A DNA stretch of 64,000 nt from Serpula lacrymans var. lacrymans S7.9 (taxonomy: Eukaryota; Basidiomycota; Agaricomycetes; Boletales; Serpulaceae): the NCBI RefSeq assembly GCF_000218685.1, contig NW_006763294.1, positions 1,870,126-1,934,125 of the forward strand, read 5' to 3'. The position numbers and the translations under genes were made by a program. The notes under the pieces were generated by a model. It was given only the letters and a program-made list of their open reading frames with translations, was not told where the DNA came from and did not search any database. Position 1 is the first letter of the stretch. The number at the start of each line of letters is the position of its first letter. Below are positions 22,250 to 34,918 of the stretch, in pieces.

Positions 22250-22934
22250 GTATAAAACCGATTCAAGTAAACTCGATCGTTGACATGCATTAATGAGTAT
22301 CAAGCTGGGTGGCAGTTGCACCAACGTCCCTGAGTTAGATTGTTCATGCGTCGAATTGGAGTATTTTTGAAGGTGGTTCTATCTAGGAAACTTTATTTAC
22401 GTCTAGCCAATGTTACTTACTATCTCTGTAAAGGGCTTGGTCAGTCAAGTGAGGCGATTGATTTATCATGATGAAGAGAAGCAATCATTGAAAAATATGA
22501 TTCCCATGCACGCGTATCAACACATTCCGGATTTCTGTTCCTCTTGTGTACCATTCGTTATCTCTTCTCGGTTTGTGTCTTGCTTTGTGTCACGTGTTTG
22601 GGAATATAAGAAATTCCATCCAACCGTTCTTTGCTCTCCATATCTAGACGAATCAACGTCACATCAGTAAGTTCATGACTGTAAATATACCTCGAACAAC
22701 GTACACATCGACTATATATAATAGTAATCAAGATAATCAAAAAAGAGATGAACAAGGATGCAATACTTCAAACTAAAACTATCTATCTCAATCTGACATC
22801 TTGTCCATTATACACCAATAAACGGTCAATAAAAAAAAAGTATGAGAAGTAAACAAAAAAAGTGCTCGAGGCGCCGCGCTGGCAGTGTTTGAATAGGCGA
22901 AGCGATATAACGCCAAGCGCTCGAAGTAGCCGAC
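22250..22934. other. Convergent intergenic region
   Basis: This is the shared 3' flank of the USP-fold gene and the copper-fist gene. It is AT-rich near 22680-22860 and contains no recognisable gene, RNA or repeat. Confidence 0.5.
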
Positions 22935-25093
22935 TCAATTGCCCCTCAGGTGCATTGCATCCAAAGACGGATTGTAATGAGCATAGGCATCAAACTGAGG
23001 GTCACCATGTGATCCATCCGACCCAGCACTGCTACTAGCATAACCCGCAGAATCTCCACAAGATACCCCGCTCATGGGACTGGTTGGCTGTGGAGAGACG
23101 CTTGCAGATGATTGTGCAGAGCGATACGAACCCATGAAGGTCGGACGGGTATTGGGACCGGACAGGGCAGCCACCGGTAACGGGGATGACTGTGAAAAGG
23201 TTTTCACCATATTAGGCCTGGTATGGGTTGGAGAGATAAAGGAGTGACCGGCCATCTGGGCGCTCGATCTGTGACTAGAACCGGACGACGACGACGAAGA
23301 ACGACTTTGCATATCGGGGACTGACAGGAGATCATGGCCACCTGACGTATATGACCTGGAAGGGATTGCAACGTTCAAAGTATATCCACCCGCTGTCATG
23401 CCATCATTAGGACGAAGATGTCTTCCAGGGGAGTTCGAATCAGAATGATGCTCCCTTGGTGAACAACACGACTTCCTTTCGCCTGAAACGGTGAATGTCG
23501 TACGATATCCCCTGTCTTGACAGGGTTGTTCGCACTGGCACCCTTGACAGCATCCGCAACACTCAGCCGGACAGCTGCAGGAACCCTGGGAACACTGGCA
23601 TAACCCATTACAGCAAGTTGATGCCATTGTGCGATAATGTGGCAATGATTGGGTAAGCTGAGGCGTAGGGGTTTTTTCCCAATCAGACGTCGGGGCAAAC
23701 TGCGTAAATTGCGTCATGACAATATCTGAGTGGACGGGAGGAGCCTGAGAAAGAGATAAAGGATATTGTGTGACTGCGTTTGGAAGAGAAGCTTGGCGTA
23801 ACCATTCGTCTATGTCTTGCGACTGAGAGGTATCAAATAGCGTCGACATGGTATCGGGTGGAAGCGATGAAGGAAGAGCCAGGATCGTACAATCCAGACA
23901 GAAAGAACACCCCTCAGGATTAGAGCAGGAGGAGAAAGCACCGGCAGCGGATACAGGAGCATTGTTGTGTTGCGAGCACCCTGGACACCTGCAAGAATCA
24001 CCACAGGTGCAGGCGGAGGGAAACAGGTTATCTGTCGGCATGCCAGGCGCCATGATATGCGATGGCGATTCTTCTGAGAAGAGAGGCGCTTGCTGAGGGA
24101 CCATATGCCTGCCAGCTTGCGAAAAAAATGTACCCTGGTCCAGTACATGATCAGGAGCATGGATATGTTCGTAAGCGCGACCATAGGGGCTGAAGTACAC
24201 GTTTTCATGAGCATGATGATGATGACGGTTACTATGCCCGTGAGCGGTGCCAGATGATGGATCATGTAACGGTCCAGTGAATGTATCAACTTTAGACGGC
24301 CTCGGAAGCACAGGACGAAGCTCAGCAATCCGTGCGAGGACGTGAGCTGGAGGTGGGGATGAGAATAACGAAGAGGGGTGAGAGTGTTTGGAGGAATCAG
24401 GATGATGACTGTCTTCTTTCGAGTCACGAACGGACGGCCGACGTCTAGCGGGTTTCCTGGGTGTGCAACAATGACATTGACCACCAGTTTTGCAATTGCA
24501 ATTGCTCGCAGATGATTGTTCACCTTGTACCTTGTCAATACTGAAGATGGTGACGGAAGAAGAACACAGTGCTAGGCATACCGCTGTGGTCAGAATCAGA
24601 TGACCCTTCAGCTAAGAGTTGCGCGATGGAAGCTTCCATAGATTCAGGCAAACCATTGGGAAAGGCGGCGGTGGCTGGTACCTTAGTGCCTCCTCCTGTA
24701 TTTGCATGGACTTGACTGATCAGGGAAGAGAACATGAGACAATGCAATAAGGAGTCTCACCTTTCTTACTTGGGACAGCGGCAGTTGTGATTTGTTCTTT
24801 CGATTCACAGATGCATTTGACGTGGACTTGTTTTGTTTTGCGAAGTTCTCTACAATGTTCGCATTGGGTTACTGGTCGACCTTTTTTCTTTATTTCGAAG
24901 AGGGGGCGATCGGTATGTTTGCATGCGGAGGAACGATGCCCCTTTATGCACGTTTCACTGTCATGACTAATTAGTAAGACAAAGATAAGATAAACGGTAG
25001 ACCCACCATGCGTATTTTGTGCTACTGATGAGGACCTGCAAGAGATGTGTGATGAGCTGACGTGGGCACGAGTGAGAGAGATGCACTGACCAT
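22935..25093 (-). CDS. CUF1: Copper-fist transcription factor (Cuf1/Mac1/Ace1-like)
   Basis: Likely a copper-responsive nuclear regulator. The start ATG (25091-25093) is followed at once by an intron (25036-25090). The next exons give VLISSTKYACETCIKGHRSS, with an intron (24958-25006) inside the codon of the first Cys. Then follow CKHTDRPLFEIKKKGRPVTQ and CEHCRELR, the copper-fist with its KGRP minor-groove motif. Downstream are Cys clusters: CNCKTGGQCHCC (about 24490), CTCGDSCRCPGCSQH (about 23970-24010, close to the Mac1-type CXCX4CXCX2CX2H repeat with one residue fewer), CSNPEGCSFCLDC, and a dense CCNGLCQCSQGSCSC..CCQGCQC block (about 23530-23620). These are candidate Cu(I) binding regions. 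The C-terminus is Ser-rich and the stop is at 22935-22937. Whether it activates copper uptake or detoxification genes cannot be told. Confidence 0.9.
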
Positions 25094-26572
25094 GGTTGGA
25101 GGATGTGATTCAAGTTAAGGTGATGTTATACGTCCCGGACTCGAGGCAATGAGCTGCAGCGCCCGCGACGTTGTAGCGTACGTTACTGGGATATGGCAAA
25201 CATCGAAAGATACGCCGTGTGGTCTTTTAACAGCATAGCGTAAGGGAAGAGTGAAGGTGTTGACGGTCGTTGACAGGCCCGGACCTCCTCTCCTTTATAT
25301 TTACTGGCCGTGTTCTCAGCGCCACCACACAAACTACGCCCAAACACGACCACACACACCCAGCCACTTGCTTGCCTGTTCATCATGTTCTGCGGTCTTT
25401 CTGCTAGTGAAGACCTACCTTTGTTCTTTACCCTTTCCTTGCGCTCCGGCTGTCCGTTTGCCTTTTTGTTCTCTAATTTCTGATATTTCTACAGCCCATA
25501 TCCTGTCAGGCGACTGGTCACATTATTCCTCTTCTAGCTCTCTTCCATCACCCTCGCAAGCCAGAAGGCGATCTATATGGTCCATGCGGAAATATCGTTT
25601 CGGGCGATATTGTTCCTGCCGCTGTCTGTGGGGTAATTGCACGGCCACTACACGTATTTTTGGTTTCCTTCCAAGTGGTCTTATCCTTAGGCGAATGTAA
25701 ACTGCGTGTTCGTCCATATTCGCCACATCACAGCGCTGTTCACCGTGCTCTTACGGCCCACCTTGCCTCGTTCCCAATGCTTCTTGTCATCTAGAGCTTC
25801 TTCTGTGCATATCTTGCATGTCTGTAACGTGCTATCAACTCCTGTCTCATCCTCGCCTTGGTCGCCTTGTGATTAATTTATGTATCGATAATCTTCAGGG
25901 AATCACAATGTTCCTCCTGTCTCCCTTGTGGTATCATTCGTATTCGACCATCGAGGATCTAATCGTGTTCAAATCGTATGCTGTTCATCTTACAAGATGT
26001 TATTTGACTACCAGCCTGCAATCGATTTAGATCCGACCTACACCATGAGGCGATGATGTATGCAACGAGATCGTTCCGCTAAATAGTCACTCAAACTACA
26101 TATTGTCACAAGCTTCGCAATCTCCTGTATCCCATTTGCGCTCACTAGCGATCGGTCCGATTCAAAGGATGGATCATGATCGCAGAGCTTTCTTTCTGGT
26201 TCATTCCTTGCAATCGCCGTGTACAGCCTGATGCTCGAATGTGCAAGTGAAGGTCTCCTTTGGTAAGATGACACCGATAGAAACTTTGCTTCCTGGTCAC
26301 TGGATACGTATAGGAATCAAAAGCTTGGAGCAACTCGGAAGTCTGCATCGGTCCGTTACTGCGCATATATTCTAATATGGTACTAGTGATCCAAGTGTAA
26401 CAAAGACAGGCCAAATGTAAGTTCGTAGTCCTGCGTAACAGTACGTATGGACGAGGACGGCATCGCGATAATATAGAAATTGATGAGTAAAATGGACACA
26501 TTGCTCTTAGTTCGCCGCCAATATATGCCACGACGTTGATGAGAGGCACTTTATACTTTTGGAATTTTGGAA
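25094..26572. other. Intergenic: promoter of the copper-fist gene and 3' flank of zuotin
   Basis: About 1.5 kb. Scattered open frames show no family motif or codon pattern and were not accepted. The half adjoining 25093 is C/T-rich, as in many basidiomycete promoters and 5' leaders. Confidence 0.45.
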
Positions 26573-27946
26573 TTAAGGCCCATTGGCGCCCTCTCCTTCC
26601 GCAGCTCGTTGTTGCCGCCTTGCCTTCTTGGCAGCATTTGCAGCAGCTGCCTTTGCCTTCTTGGCTTCTGCACGAGCGATCTGAACAAGAAAATAACGTT
26701 AGGTAAACTTTTATCTGTGTCTAATCTCGGCTTTGATCGACGCACCGTTTCTTCTTCCTCCTTCTTCTTAGCCTCCTCCTCAGCCTTGCGTTTTTCCTCC
26801 TCGGCCTTCGCCTTCTGGTTGGCAGGAGTCAAACCATTCTTGTTTTTCTTCTTTGCCTCACGTGCCTCCTTCTCTTCCTGCTTGATCCTCTTGATGCGCG
26901 GGTCAAGGCCTAGCGTGAGATCCACGATACCCCGTAGACGTGCGGTATCCTCTTTCTTGCGTCGCGCTCGCTCGGACTTGTTCTTCTTCTCTGTATAGCG
27001 CTTGTCGTCGCGGCTGCGAAGGATAAAATCTAGTCAACCACAAAGATGGAGACTCCAATATTCTACTCACTTGTCGCTTCCCTCGTTAACTTCCTTATCC
27101 AGATACTCGAACGATCTCCAACTATCAAAGTTATACCAGAAGTCATAGAATCCCTCAACCTTCTCCTTCGGGTCATCGTACTGACCAAGCATCGGCACCG
27201 GCGTCTTCTTGCTAAACCGGGCTTCCCTCTCGAACACGGGTGTAAATTCGTCAAAGAAGTATTGAGTGTCTTTTTCTCTGTTTTTGAATTGCGAAGCGGT
27301 GGGGACGTCGTCTTCGATGGCGACAAAATTTGGGTCGACGGAGTCAAATTGGCGCCGACGCTCAGGGTTCGTGAGGACCTCGTTGGCTTTTTGTATACAC
27401 TTGAAGAACGCGTCGTCGTTCGTCGTGTGAGAAGCTCCGGCCTTTTTGTCTGGATGGTGCTTGAGCACCTTTTTACGATCTTGAATAAACAGATATCGTT
27501 AACATCAGTACAACAATATCATCTATACGCAGGATAATATGGGTGTCGTACGAGCGATTTTAATTTGTGCAGGAGTAGCTTTGTGTCGCAGATGCGAAAG
27601 GCCCAGGACTTGGTAATGATCTTGTTTCTATAATATTCAACATCACGGCGGTTAGAAATAGAGATCATTTTTGTGGATTAGAACAGTTAAGCCAACGTAC
27701 CTTCCACTCTTTAGGATCCTGTAATAGTAGCTCCTCTGGCTCTTCCTCTTCGCCTACGCCCATGTCGTCTTCTCCATTCAAACCATTTCCATTGAGCGCA
27801 TCGAGCCGTCTTTGCTCCTCTTCCTGGTGCTTGTCGTGCTCTTCAAATGAAAGGTTTAAGACCGCTCGTCGGACATGTGCGAGGTAAGCTGGCCCAGCGG
27901 GAAGAAGTCTGCGCTCGACGAGGGCTGGTATCCAGAACGACGCCAT
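26573..27946 (-). CDS. ZUO1: Zuotin, ribosome-associated J-domain protein
   Basis: Hsp40 partner of Ssz1 in the ribosome-associated complex, which works with Hsp70 on nascent chains in the cytosol. The start ATG is at 27944-27946 and reads ASFWIPALVERRLLPAGPAY. After an intron comes the J domain (DHYQVLGLSHLRHKATPAQI, an intron inside the Ala codon, then RKKVLKHHPDKK), with the HPD motif near 27440-27450. The Zuotin-homology part follows (SVDPNFVAIEDDVP; FYDFWYNFDSWRSFEYLDKE), and then the highly charged ribosome-binding region (KSERARRKKEDTARLR; KAKAEEEKRKAEEEAKKKEE). It ends at TAA 26573-26575. Five exons are visible. There are no SANT domains after the charged region, as usual in fungi and unlike animal DNAJC2. 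Confidence 0.95.
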
Positions 27947-28931
27947 TGAAGCGGGGCAGCACCACACACACGAGGATAATCAGATGAAAAACGACATCAA
28001 GATTAACTTCCCAACTAAAAACCCTCTAAAAATTATAAGACGTACGGGAAATCGACTTCGCAGATGGTGATGGAGAAGCCCATTTTTCAGGGAGGGCGGA
28101 TAGTGGCTCCTGAACACCAGCCATGGAGAACAGAGGGGTATGTTGTATGGACAGGTCTCTAGCTTTTTCAGCGCGTGGATGCCTTGCCCAGTTACGAAAA
28201 GTTTGGGTCGTCACACGTGGGAAATCAGTATAAGATTATGTCAGCATCAGTTTTCTCGGGGTGAGTGGACCACATGAAAATGAAGGCTCTGCATCACACA
28301 CCAAGCATAACTGACTTTTGTCACACCCAAAATTGATGAAAAAGCCTGAAAGTAGTTAAAACAAGGTCCAGCCCCCGGTTCTGCCACTGTGGTGCAATGT
28401 TTTTGCTATATGATAAATAATTATAATTATAATACTGTTAAGTGATCAAAATGTTAAGTCAGTGAACTTGTGTTGTTTGTAAAGTATGTTAAGTCTTTAA
28501 ATCCTATAATGCATGTTTGACTTGCTGTTCCATTGTTGAATGTTCTTATAAGCCTGCCCTAAACTTGTGTACAATATATTGAATTCAAGCAGATGATTCA
28601 TTGAATCTTTACAAACATCAACACAAATTGTAACATAAAAATTCTGTGGTATTACATTGATAAATTGATGAAAAATAAAAAAAGAGATTCCAGAAATAGT
28701 AAAGGATGATAATATGATCTGATAACAAAACAATTTAGTAAAAAGGGTGACAGTTGGGGAAAAATTTACTTGCCAGTCAAGGATAAAGCCAGTCAGGATT
28801 TTGGGTTACACCATATTGACAGTACATCTGTTATTTGAACCATGCGGAAATAGCACTTTGATTCTCTCTCCTGAAATGCAGCAAGACAATGCAACACAAA
28901 GTTGCCCATGTGAAAACACTGGAACACATAA
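27947..28931. other. Zuotin upstream region, then unassigned AT-rich repeat-like DNA
   Basis: 28026-28214 holds a short minus-strand frame without recognisable motifs, probably part of the promoter or 5' leader. From about 28260 the sequence turns AT-rich and transposon-like (for example AAGCCTGCCCTAAACTTGTGT, reminiscent of family B LTRs), but no element could be delimited. Confidence 0.4.
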
Positions 28932-29347
28932 TGTAACAACCAAGAGTTAGTTACTCTGGCGCACACAGAAACACACTATAAGGAAGATGATGAGGGAGTG
29001 GTTACCCCTTAGGCTGCAGAGAGTTTGTTGGTTAACAACAGGAGGACTCGCTGAGGAGTCTCCTGGATCTATTGGGGTTTATATACTACTACAGGGTTGT
29101 TTGTACATGTGTACTATACAGTTGATAGAGACAGTGGCTGATGATGTCATGGGGCCTAGCCCGCATGGCCAGCTCCACTGTGTGAGAGAGTTGTGTCTAA
29201 AATAAGAAGAAAGGCAACGTGGCGCGAGAAAGAGGAGTTTGGACAAAAGGGGAAGTTCCGCGTGGCACCATGTGTGAAAGCTATAGTACAAGGTTAAAGC
29301 GGAGAATAAAAAGAAAGGGAAGGTCCGAAGATTGTGTTATCGTAACA
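28932..29347 (-). mobile_element. Solo LTR, family A (copy A6)
   Basis: 416 bp, TGTAACAACCAAGAG to TTATCGTAACA, close to A4 and to the reverse complement of the young element's LTRs. Flanks CATAA and GTTGA do not match, so it was probably rearranged after insertion or joined to the copia relic by recombination. Confidence 0.8.
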
Positions 29348-32300
29348 GTTGATACCAAACTCATGGCTTTCGCTCTTCTCCAATCTCTCCCATGCATTCC
29401 TGAATGGCAAATATTTCAGTCATCAGTAATCAACACGATTGAAGACAATAAACTTACCTTTGATGCAGTTGAGATCCGGATCACTGCAGAAGTTGCACGA
29501 CAGTCAGGGAAGGCCCCTGGAGGTTCCGAATCAGCACTCAAATCCGAGGAGAAATGGTGTAACTTCCACAAAGCCAAATCACACAACACCTCGGAGTGTC
29601 GAACACTTCAGTCAGCTGAAAAAGGTCAAAGGAAGAAGGAAAAGGAAAGACACAAGGATAAAGGAAAAGAGAAGGAAAAGGCAAATACAGCGGAGCAATC
29701 ATCTGGATCTGACTCCGAGGAGGAACAGAGTCATATTGCATTGGAACATGTACATATTTCCAAGCCCCTTGCTAAACACATTCAAGCTTACCTTGTGTCG
29801 GAACCCGATAAGACCAAAACAACAATTATTATTGACTCTGGAGCAACATCCCACATGGTCCCTCACCGCTCCTGGTTTGAGCCAGGAACATACCATGTTC
29901 TGCATCCTCCGAGGACAATCAGTTTTGGGGATGAATCCTCTGTAAATGCCATTGGCATTGGAACAGTAATCCTACAAGCAACTGTTGGCAAAAAGGACTA
30001 CAATATTGCACTGTCAAATGTCTTACTTGTGCCAAACTTCACGTTAGCACTCGTCTCTGTCCACAAATTGTCCAAAACGGGGTTATCAACACTTTTTCCA
30101 GCAGGGTCAAATGCTTGTGAAGTTCGGAAAAAGGAGGAACTTATCCTCACTGCGTTACACAAGCGAGGACTTTATCACATCCAAGCAAAACCCAAAATCA
30201 ACCCGGAGTCAGCTTTTGCAGCAGTAGATGTAAATTTATTGCACAGGAGAATGGGACACATTGGAATGGACCGCTTGCAATGAATGGTTACAAAAAGACA
30301 GCTCCAGGACATAGACACCCTTACCGGAACCCCGGAGTTTTGTGAACCTTGTGCTTTAGGAAAGATGAAGAAATTACCTTTCAAGTCCACTGGAGGAAAC
30401 CGAGCCAAGCGCCCCATACAAATTGTGCACACAGATGTTGGAGGACCAATCAAATCAACTTCCAGGGAGGGTTTTCGGTACTGGATTATCATTGTAGATG
30501 ATTTCTCCAAATTTCCATGGATATATTTCCTAAAACATAAAAGTGAAGCACTGGAATGATACAAGCAATGGAAAGAAGATGTCCAAACATTCTTCTGGAC
30601 TCATTTGGGAGAAGAAAACTTCACTCCACTATACACAGAATTCCTCCGGAGCGATGGGGGAGGAGAATATACTGGCAATGCATTCAAAAATCAACTCCGG
30701 GGAGATGGTGTCATCCAAGAAACTACAGCTGCAGATACTCCGGAACAAAATGGCATTGCAGAACGCATGAATCAGACATTGGCTACATTAGCAACCACTA
30801 TGCTCCATGATTCCAAGCTCCCAAAGTCATTTTGGGTAGATGCCATGCAAACAGCTGCATATATGACTCCATGGAAAGACCCCATATGAAATACTGTTTA
30901 AAAGGAGAGTTGATCCAACTTTGTTTCGCCTTTTCGGATGCCAAGCATATGCCTTGATTCCGAAAGACAAAAGGCAAGGGAAGTTTTACTCCACGGGGTG
31001 CAAAGCCATAATGATTGGCTACACACATGGAAAGAAGCCTACAAACTCCTAGATACTGAAAAACGGACTATGTTTTCCAGTCGGCATGTCATATTCAATG
31101 AATCCGGAAAGGTACAAAAGGATGACACTGCTCCCTGGAACACAGACACTAGCACAGATCAGTGGGAGGGACTCATTCCAGAGAATGCTCACTATCTAGA
31201 CCAAAAAACATTGGAGGAGGATGATCATGACCCTCGGATCCGAGATCCAAATGAATTGCAAATAGAACCACATCTCCAAGGAGATGTTCCGCAAGCAATG
31301 GAACCATATCAGCATGAAGATGTTCCGAGAGCAGTGGGGCAATACCTCCGTGGAGACGTTCCGAGAGCAGTGGGAGCACCTGATCAGCTAAGACACCCTC
31401 CACAACAGTCTCTACAACCAAGACCTGAACACTGGCCATCTTCAGAACGGAAAGCCAAAGTAGAGTTACAGTCAGTGGGAGGACAGCCCCTCAACATACA
31501 GCCAGCTGATGTGGAAAAAGTCCGAATACAGCTAGACAGCCTGTCCATTGGATCAGCTTCTGGAAGGCATACAACACCTCCAAGGAGTCATCCAACACCT
31601 CCGAGGAGTGATTTAACACCTTCAGGAGTGAGTGGGGCAACAAATACACAAATGCGTCTACTCCCTGGAGTACCTGCACAAGTTCCTAAAAGAGCAGTCA
31701 TGCCTGCTGAAGTCCTAGGAGTACGCAGAAGCAGTCGCCAGACCCGTCCTGCAGACAAAAACCGAGATTATCAAAGGACTCTAGATGAGGAACAGTCTTG
31801 AAAAGAGCAGCATGACAACTCCATGGAGAAACCTAACACCCCTGAGGTTCATGAAGGAACATCTGATACAGAGGAGACATTCTTTGCTGGAATAGCAAGT
31901 ACTGGTCCATCTAACACAGACCTTCCAAGGACACTAAAGGAAGCCTTATCACGTCCGGATGGAGAATTATGGAAGTCTGCCTTGGAGGAGGAACTCCTAA
32001 GTCTCAATACTAATGCAGTATATGACACTGTTCCACTTCCGAAGGGAGTGAAACCCATCACATCAAAACCTGTGTTCCGGATCAAGTTTGATCAAAACAG
32101 AAACATTGAGAGATACAAACTCCGGATTGTTGCACAAGGTTTTACTCAAAGGGAGGGGATTGATTACCAGGAAGTTTTTGCTCTGGTTGCAAACTTAGAG
32201 TCAATCCGAATTATTCTAGCCCTGGCAGCAAAGTACGACCTAGAACTTGATCAAATGGACATATCCACAGCTTATCTCAATGGAGAACTTGAAGAAGAAC

Positions 32301-32593
32301 TGTACATGCTTCCTCCAGGGGGTGTTCCTATCCAACCTGGATACTGCTGGAGATTGAAGAAATCCATCTACGGGTTAAAACAAGCTGGTTGTACATGGAA
32401 CAAAACTTTTGATCGCAAGCTCCAGGAGCTCGGTTTCACAAGACTAAATGCAGAAACATGTCTCTATGTATTCTGGGACAACAAACAGATATGCTTTGTT
32501 GTTGTCTATGTAGATGACCTCCTCCTAGGAGCTTCATCCCAAAAATTCATGGATATCACAAAAGCCAAACTTGAATCCATATTCAAAATGCGG
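29348..32593 (+). mobile_element. Ty1/copia retrotransposon relic, gag end to RT, truncated by repeat D3
   Basis: The frames give, in order: gag remainder with an incomplete knuckle (CNFHKAKSHNTSEC); protease IIDSGATSHMVPH (29830-29868); integrase HHCC (HRRMGH, then CEPCALGK); integrase core (HTDVGGPIKS; DDFSKFPWIYFLKHKS; LRSDGGGEYTGNAF; EQNGIAERMNQTL); a long Pro/Ser-rich linker; and RT (VFRIKFDQNRNIERYKLRIV; LDQMDISTAYLNGELEEELY; FVVVYVDDLLLG, i.e. YVDD, near 32503-32530). In-frame stops at about 30281, 30558, 30887 and 31799 and frame shifts show that it is inactive. RNase H is missing because repeat D3 starts at 32594. Confidence 0.9.
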
Positions 32594-34015
32594 TGTCGAT
32601 GATGAGAACTGTTGTTAGAAAACCACACACAAAACAAACTAACACACAATCCTCCCAGATTCCACGGAACTTGTTTATGGGCTTTGCCTCCTAGAACAGT
32701 GGAGTGGTCTGGTTGTTCGTGGGGTGGTACGTATAAAGATCCTTCAAAGTAAAACCCAGAGGTGTATGAGTGTGGGTTTTGAGGAGGAGGGATAGTTGAA
32801 TTTATAAGAAGATAGGTGCTTTGTGGTGAGTATAGACGAGCACTACCTTGCTAATCGTATCACAAGGTAGGTTTGAGAACGACGAGGATGACGAGGTGAC
32901 GAGGTTCCCAGTGATAGCAGGCTCCTGACGCACAAACTGTAGTGCTCAGAAGGACTCTAATCGAAAGGGATGACAATGACTTCAAAAGTGGGAAGTGACG
33001 ATGACAGCAGTTGACAGTGGTAGAAGTGGGAAGTGTTGTGACCACACTGGATCACAAGTAGCAGAGTAGTGAACTTGAGAGTAGAGAAGAAGTCTGGATT
33101 GGATTTCTTGTTGTTTTTTTTTTACAAGGTAAAATACAGGGGTTTATATAGTAAAAGAAAAGTAGGCTATGCACAGTATAGCTGTGCAAAAGAATGAGAA
33201 AGAACATGAAGGAAGGAATGTATGCTGACGAATCCTGCGTAGGTAGTACAGGATAAGATTGTCAAAAAAAGGAAAAGAAAGAGATAGAACAATGAATGCT
33301 GTGAGTAATGTCACAGGTTTGTACAGCCATAAAGTAAAGTCCAATAGCAAAAAGAGAGCAGGAAAATCATGATGTCATGGGAAGATGCAGTAAAAAAAGG
33401 GCAAGGCAAAACACTATCAGTATCAACACAGTTCCTTTATTGTCAGTCAGGCATTCTAAAAAAAATATGTGTCCATAAAAATGATTCAAAAATCAAAAAT
33501 AATTGCACTGCAAATGAATGTTCTGCTGAAAAAAAAGAAACTGGAGCCACCAGTCCACCACCTAGTCCAAATCCGACGGTTTCATGGCCTTACCAATAGA
33601 CTGGTTGTGTTGGACCACCTGGTCAAACGAGGGAGGGAGAGGAGTAGTTCCAATTTGGAACAAGTGAGTCCCAGGCAGCGTGTGGTAGGTGTAGCTGTAG
33701 CGAAGACGATGGACAAATGATAAGTGTACCCAAGTGAATGGGACAGCGATGAACATGGGCGACGCAAGGGGATGAACCTTCTCCAGCTCAAAAACTACCC
33801 ACCCACGCTCCAACCAGGCAAGACGAGCGACCGATGTTTTGATAGTATATGATGGCAGATCGACGTCATGAAGATGGACCTGTTGCCCTATTTGGACCGG
33901 CCGCTGGGGCTTTGCTGATATCAGCAGTGGCACGTGGTAGTCAACGGATCGGCGACGGAAGCGGATAGGAAGTGGTGACATCAGAAATGGTGGGGGTGCA
34001 AATAAGATGAGGAGG

Positions 34016-34397
34016 TGTTGCGATAACACAATTTCCGGACATCTCCTTTCCTTTTATTCTCCGCTTTAACTTTATACTTTAAGTGCCACGCGGCATTTCC
34101 CTTTCTCGCGCCGCGTTGCCTTTCTTTTAGACTTAAAACTCTCTCACGCAGTGGAGCTGGCCATACGGGCTAGGCCCTATGACATCATCAGCCACTGCCT
34201 TCATCAACTGTATAGTACACATGTACAAACAACCTGTAGTAGTATATATACCCCAATAGATCCAGGAGACTCCTCAGCGAGTCCTCCTGTTGTATACCAA
34301 CAAACTCTCTGCAGCTTAAGGGGTAACCACTCCCTCAAACATCTTCCTTATAGTGTGTTCTTGTGTGCACCAGAGTAACTAACTCTTGGTTGTTACA
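34016..34397 (+). repeat. 5' LTR of the young chromovirus
   Basis: 382 bp, TGTTGCGATAACAC to GGTTGTTACA. TATATATA is at 34243-34250. The sequence AGCGAGTCCT (34276-34285) begins 33 bases after the start of the TATA box, a plausible transcription start (start of R). Confidence 0.97.
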
Positions 34398-34399
34398 TT

Positions 34400-34409
34400 A
34401 GGACTCGCT
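34400..34409 (+). promoter_or_regulatory. Primer-binding site, self-priming type
   Basis: AGGACTCGCT, 2 nt after the 5' LTR, is the exact reverse complement of AGCGAGTCCT at 34276-34285, the predicted 5' end of the element RNA. This is the layout of Tf1-like elements, which prime reverse transcription from their own mRNA end instead of a tRNA. Inference from complementarity and position. Confidence 0.65.
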
Positions 34410-34918
34410 CCTCTACTCTCTCGCACGTGTGTGCAGAAGTCCCATCATTTGGGCACCCGGACTCCAGGGTGAAGGAGATTGGTTAGCGGTTAGGAATATC
34501 CCATATAGCAAATAGGTGCGCTCCTAGCGACGGCCTTGTAGTGCTTTGGGAGAAGAACCCAAAACCTGTGATACGCGGCCCCCAGCGTTAAGGGGAGTAC
34601 TTAGCTCAGCAGCTGGTGTGGAACCACTGTTGATTAGAATAAAAATACATAACTTCTTTTTCGAATACCTCTGACCAGGCCGGGCACTTGCCTCCGCCAG
34701 TCTGGAGAAGGGTTGACAGCTTAACAAGCGGACCACCCCCTGACAACCGTTCGGACCAGGGTTTATTACATTTACATTTTATATACATTTTCAAATACTA
34801 TAGTGTGGGTAGTCGGAGATTGAGATCCGATACTCAGCTGGGAAGAGGTTGATCCGCAGATAGCAAGCGGGGACCCCCAGTTACCTATTTTTACGTTACC
34901 CAAAGAGAACAAGTCGAC

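Noticed and set aside
25251..25700. 149-codon plus-strand frame
   Set aside because: Non-ATG-like context, C/T-rich promoter-type DNA, and no motif.
26145..26549. 134-codon minus-strand frame downstream of zuotin
   Set aside because: Composition is low in coding character, no family pattern, and it lies in the probable 3' flank of zuotin.
28026..28214. Small minus-strand gene upstream of zuotin
   Set aside because: Only 62 codons without motifs; more likely promoter or leader sequence.
28932..29347. LTR A6 as the 5' LTR of the copia relic
   Set aside because: It belongs to chromovirus family A, is in reverse orientation, and abuts copia gag without a primer-binding site.
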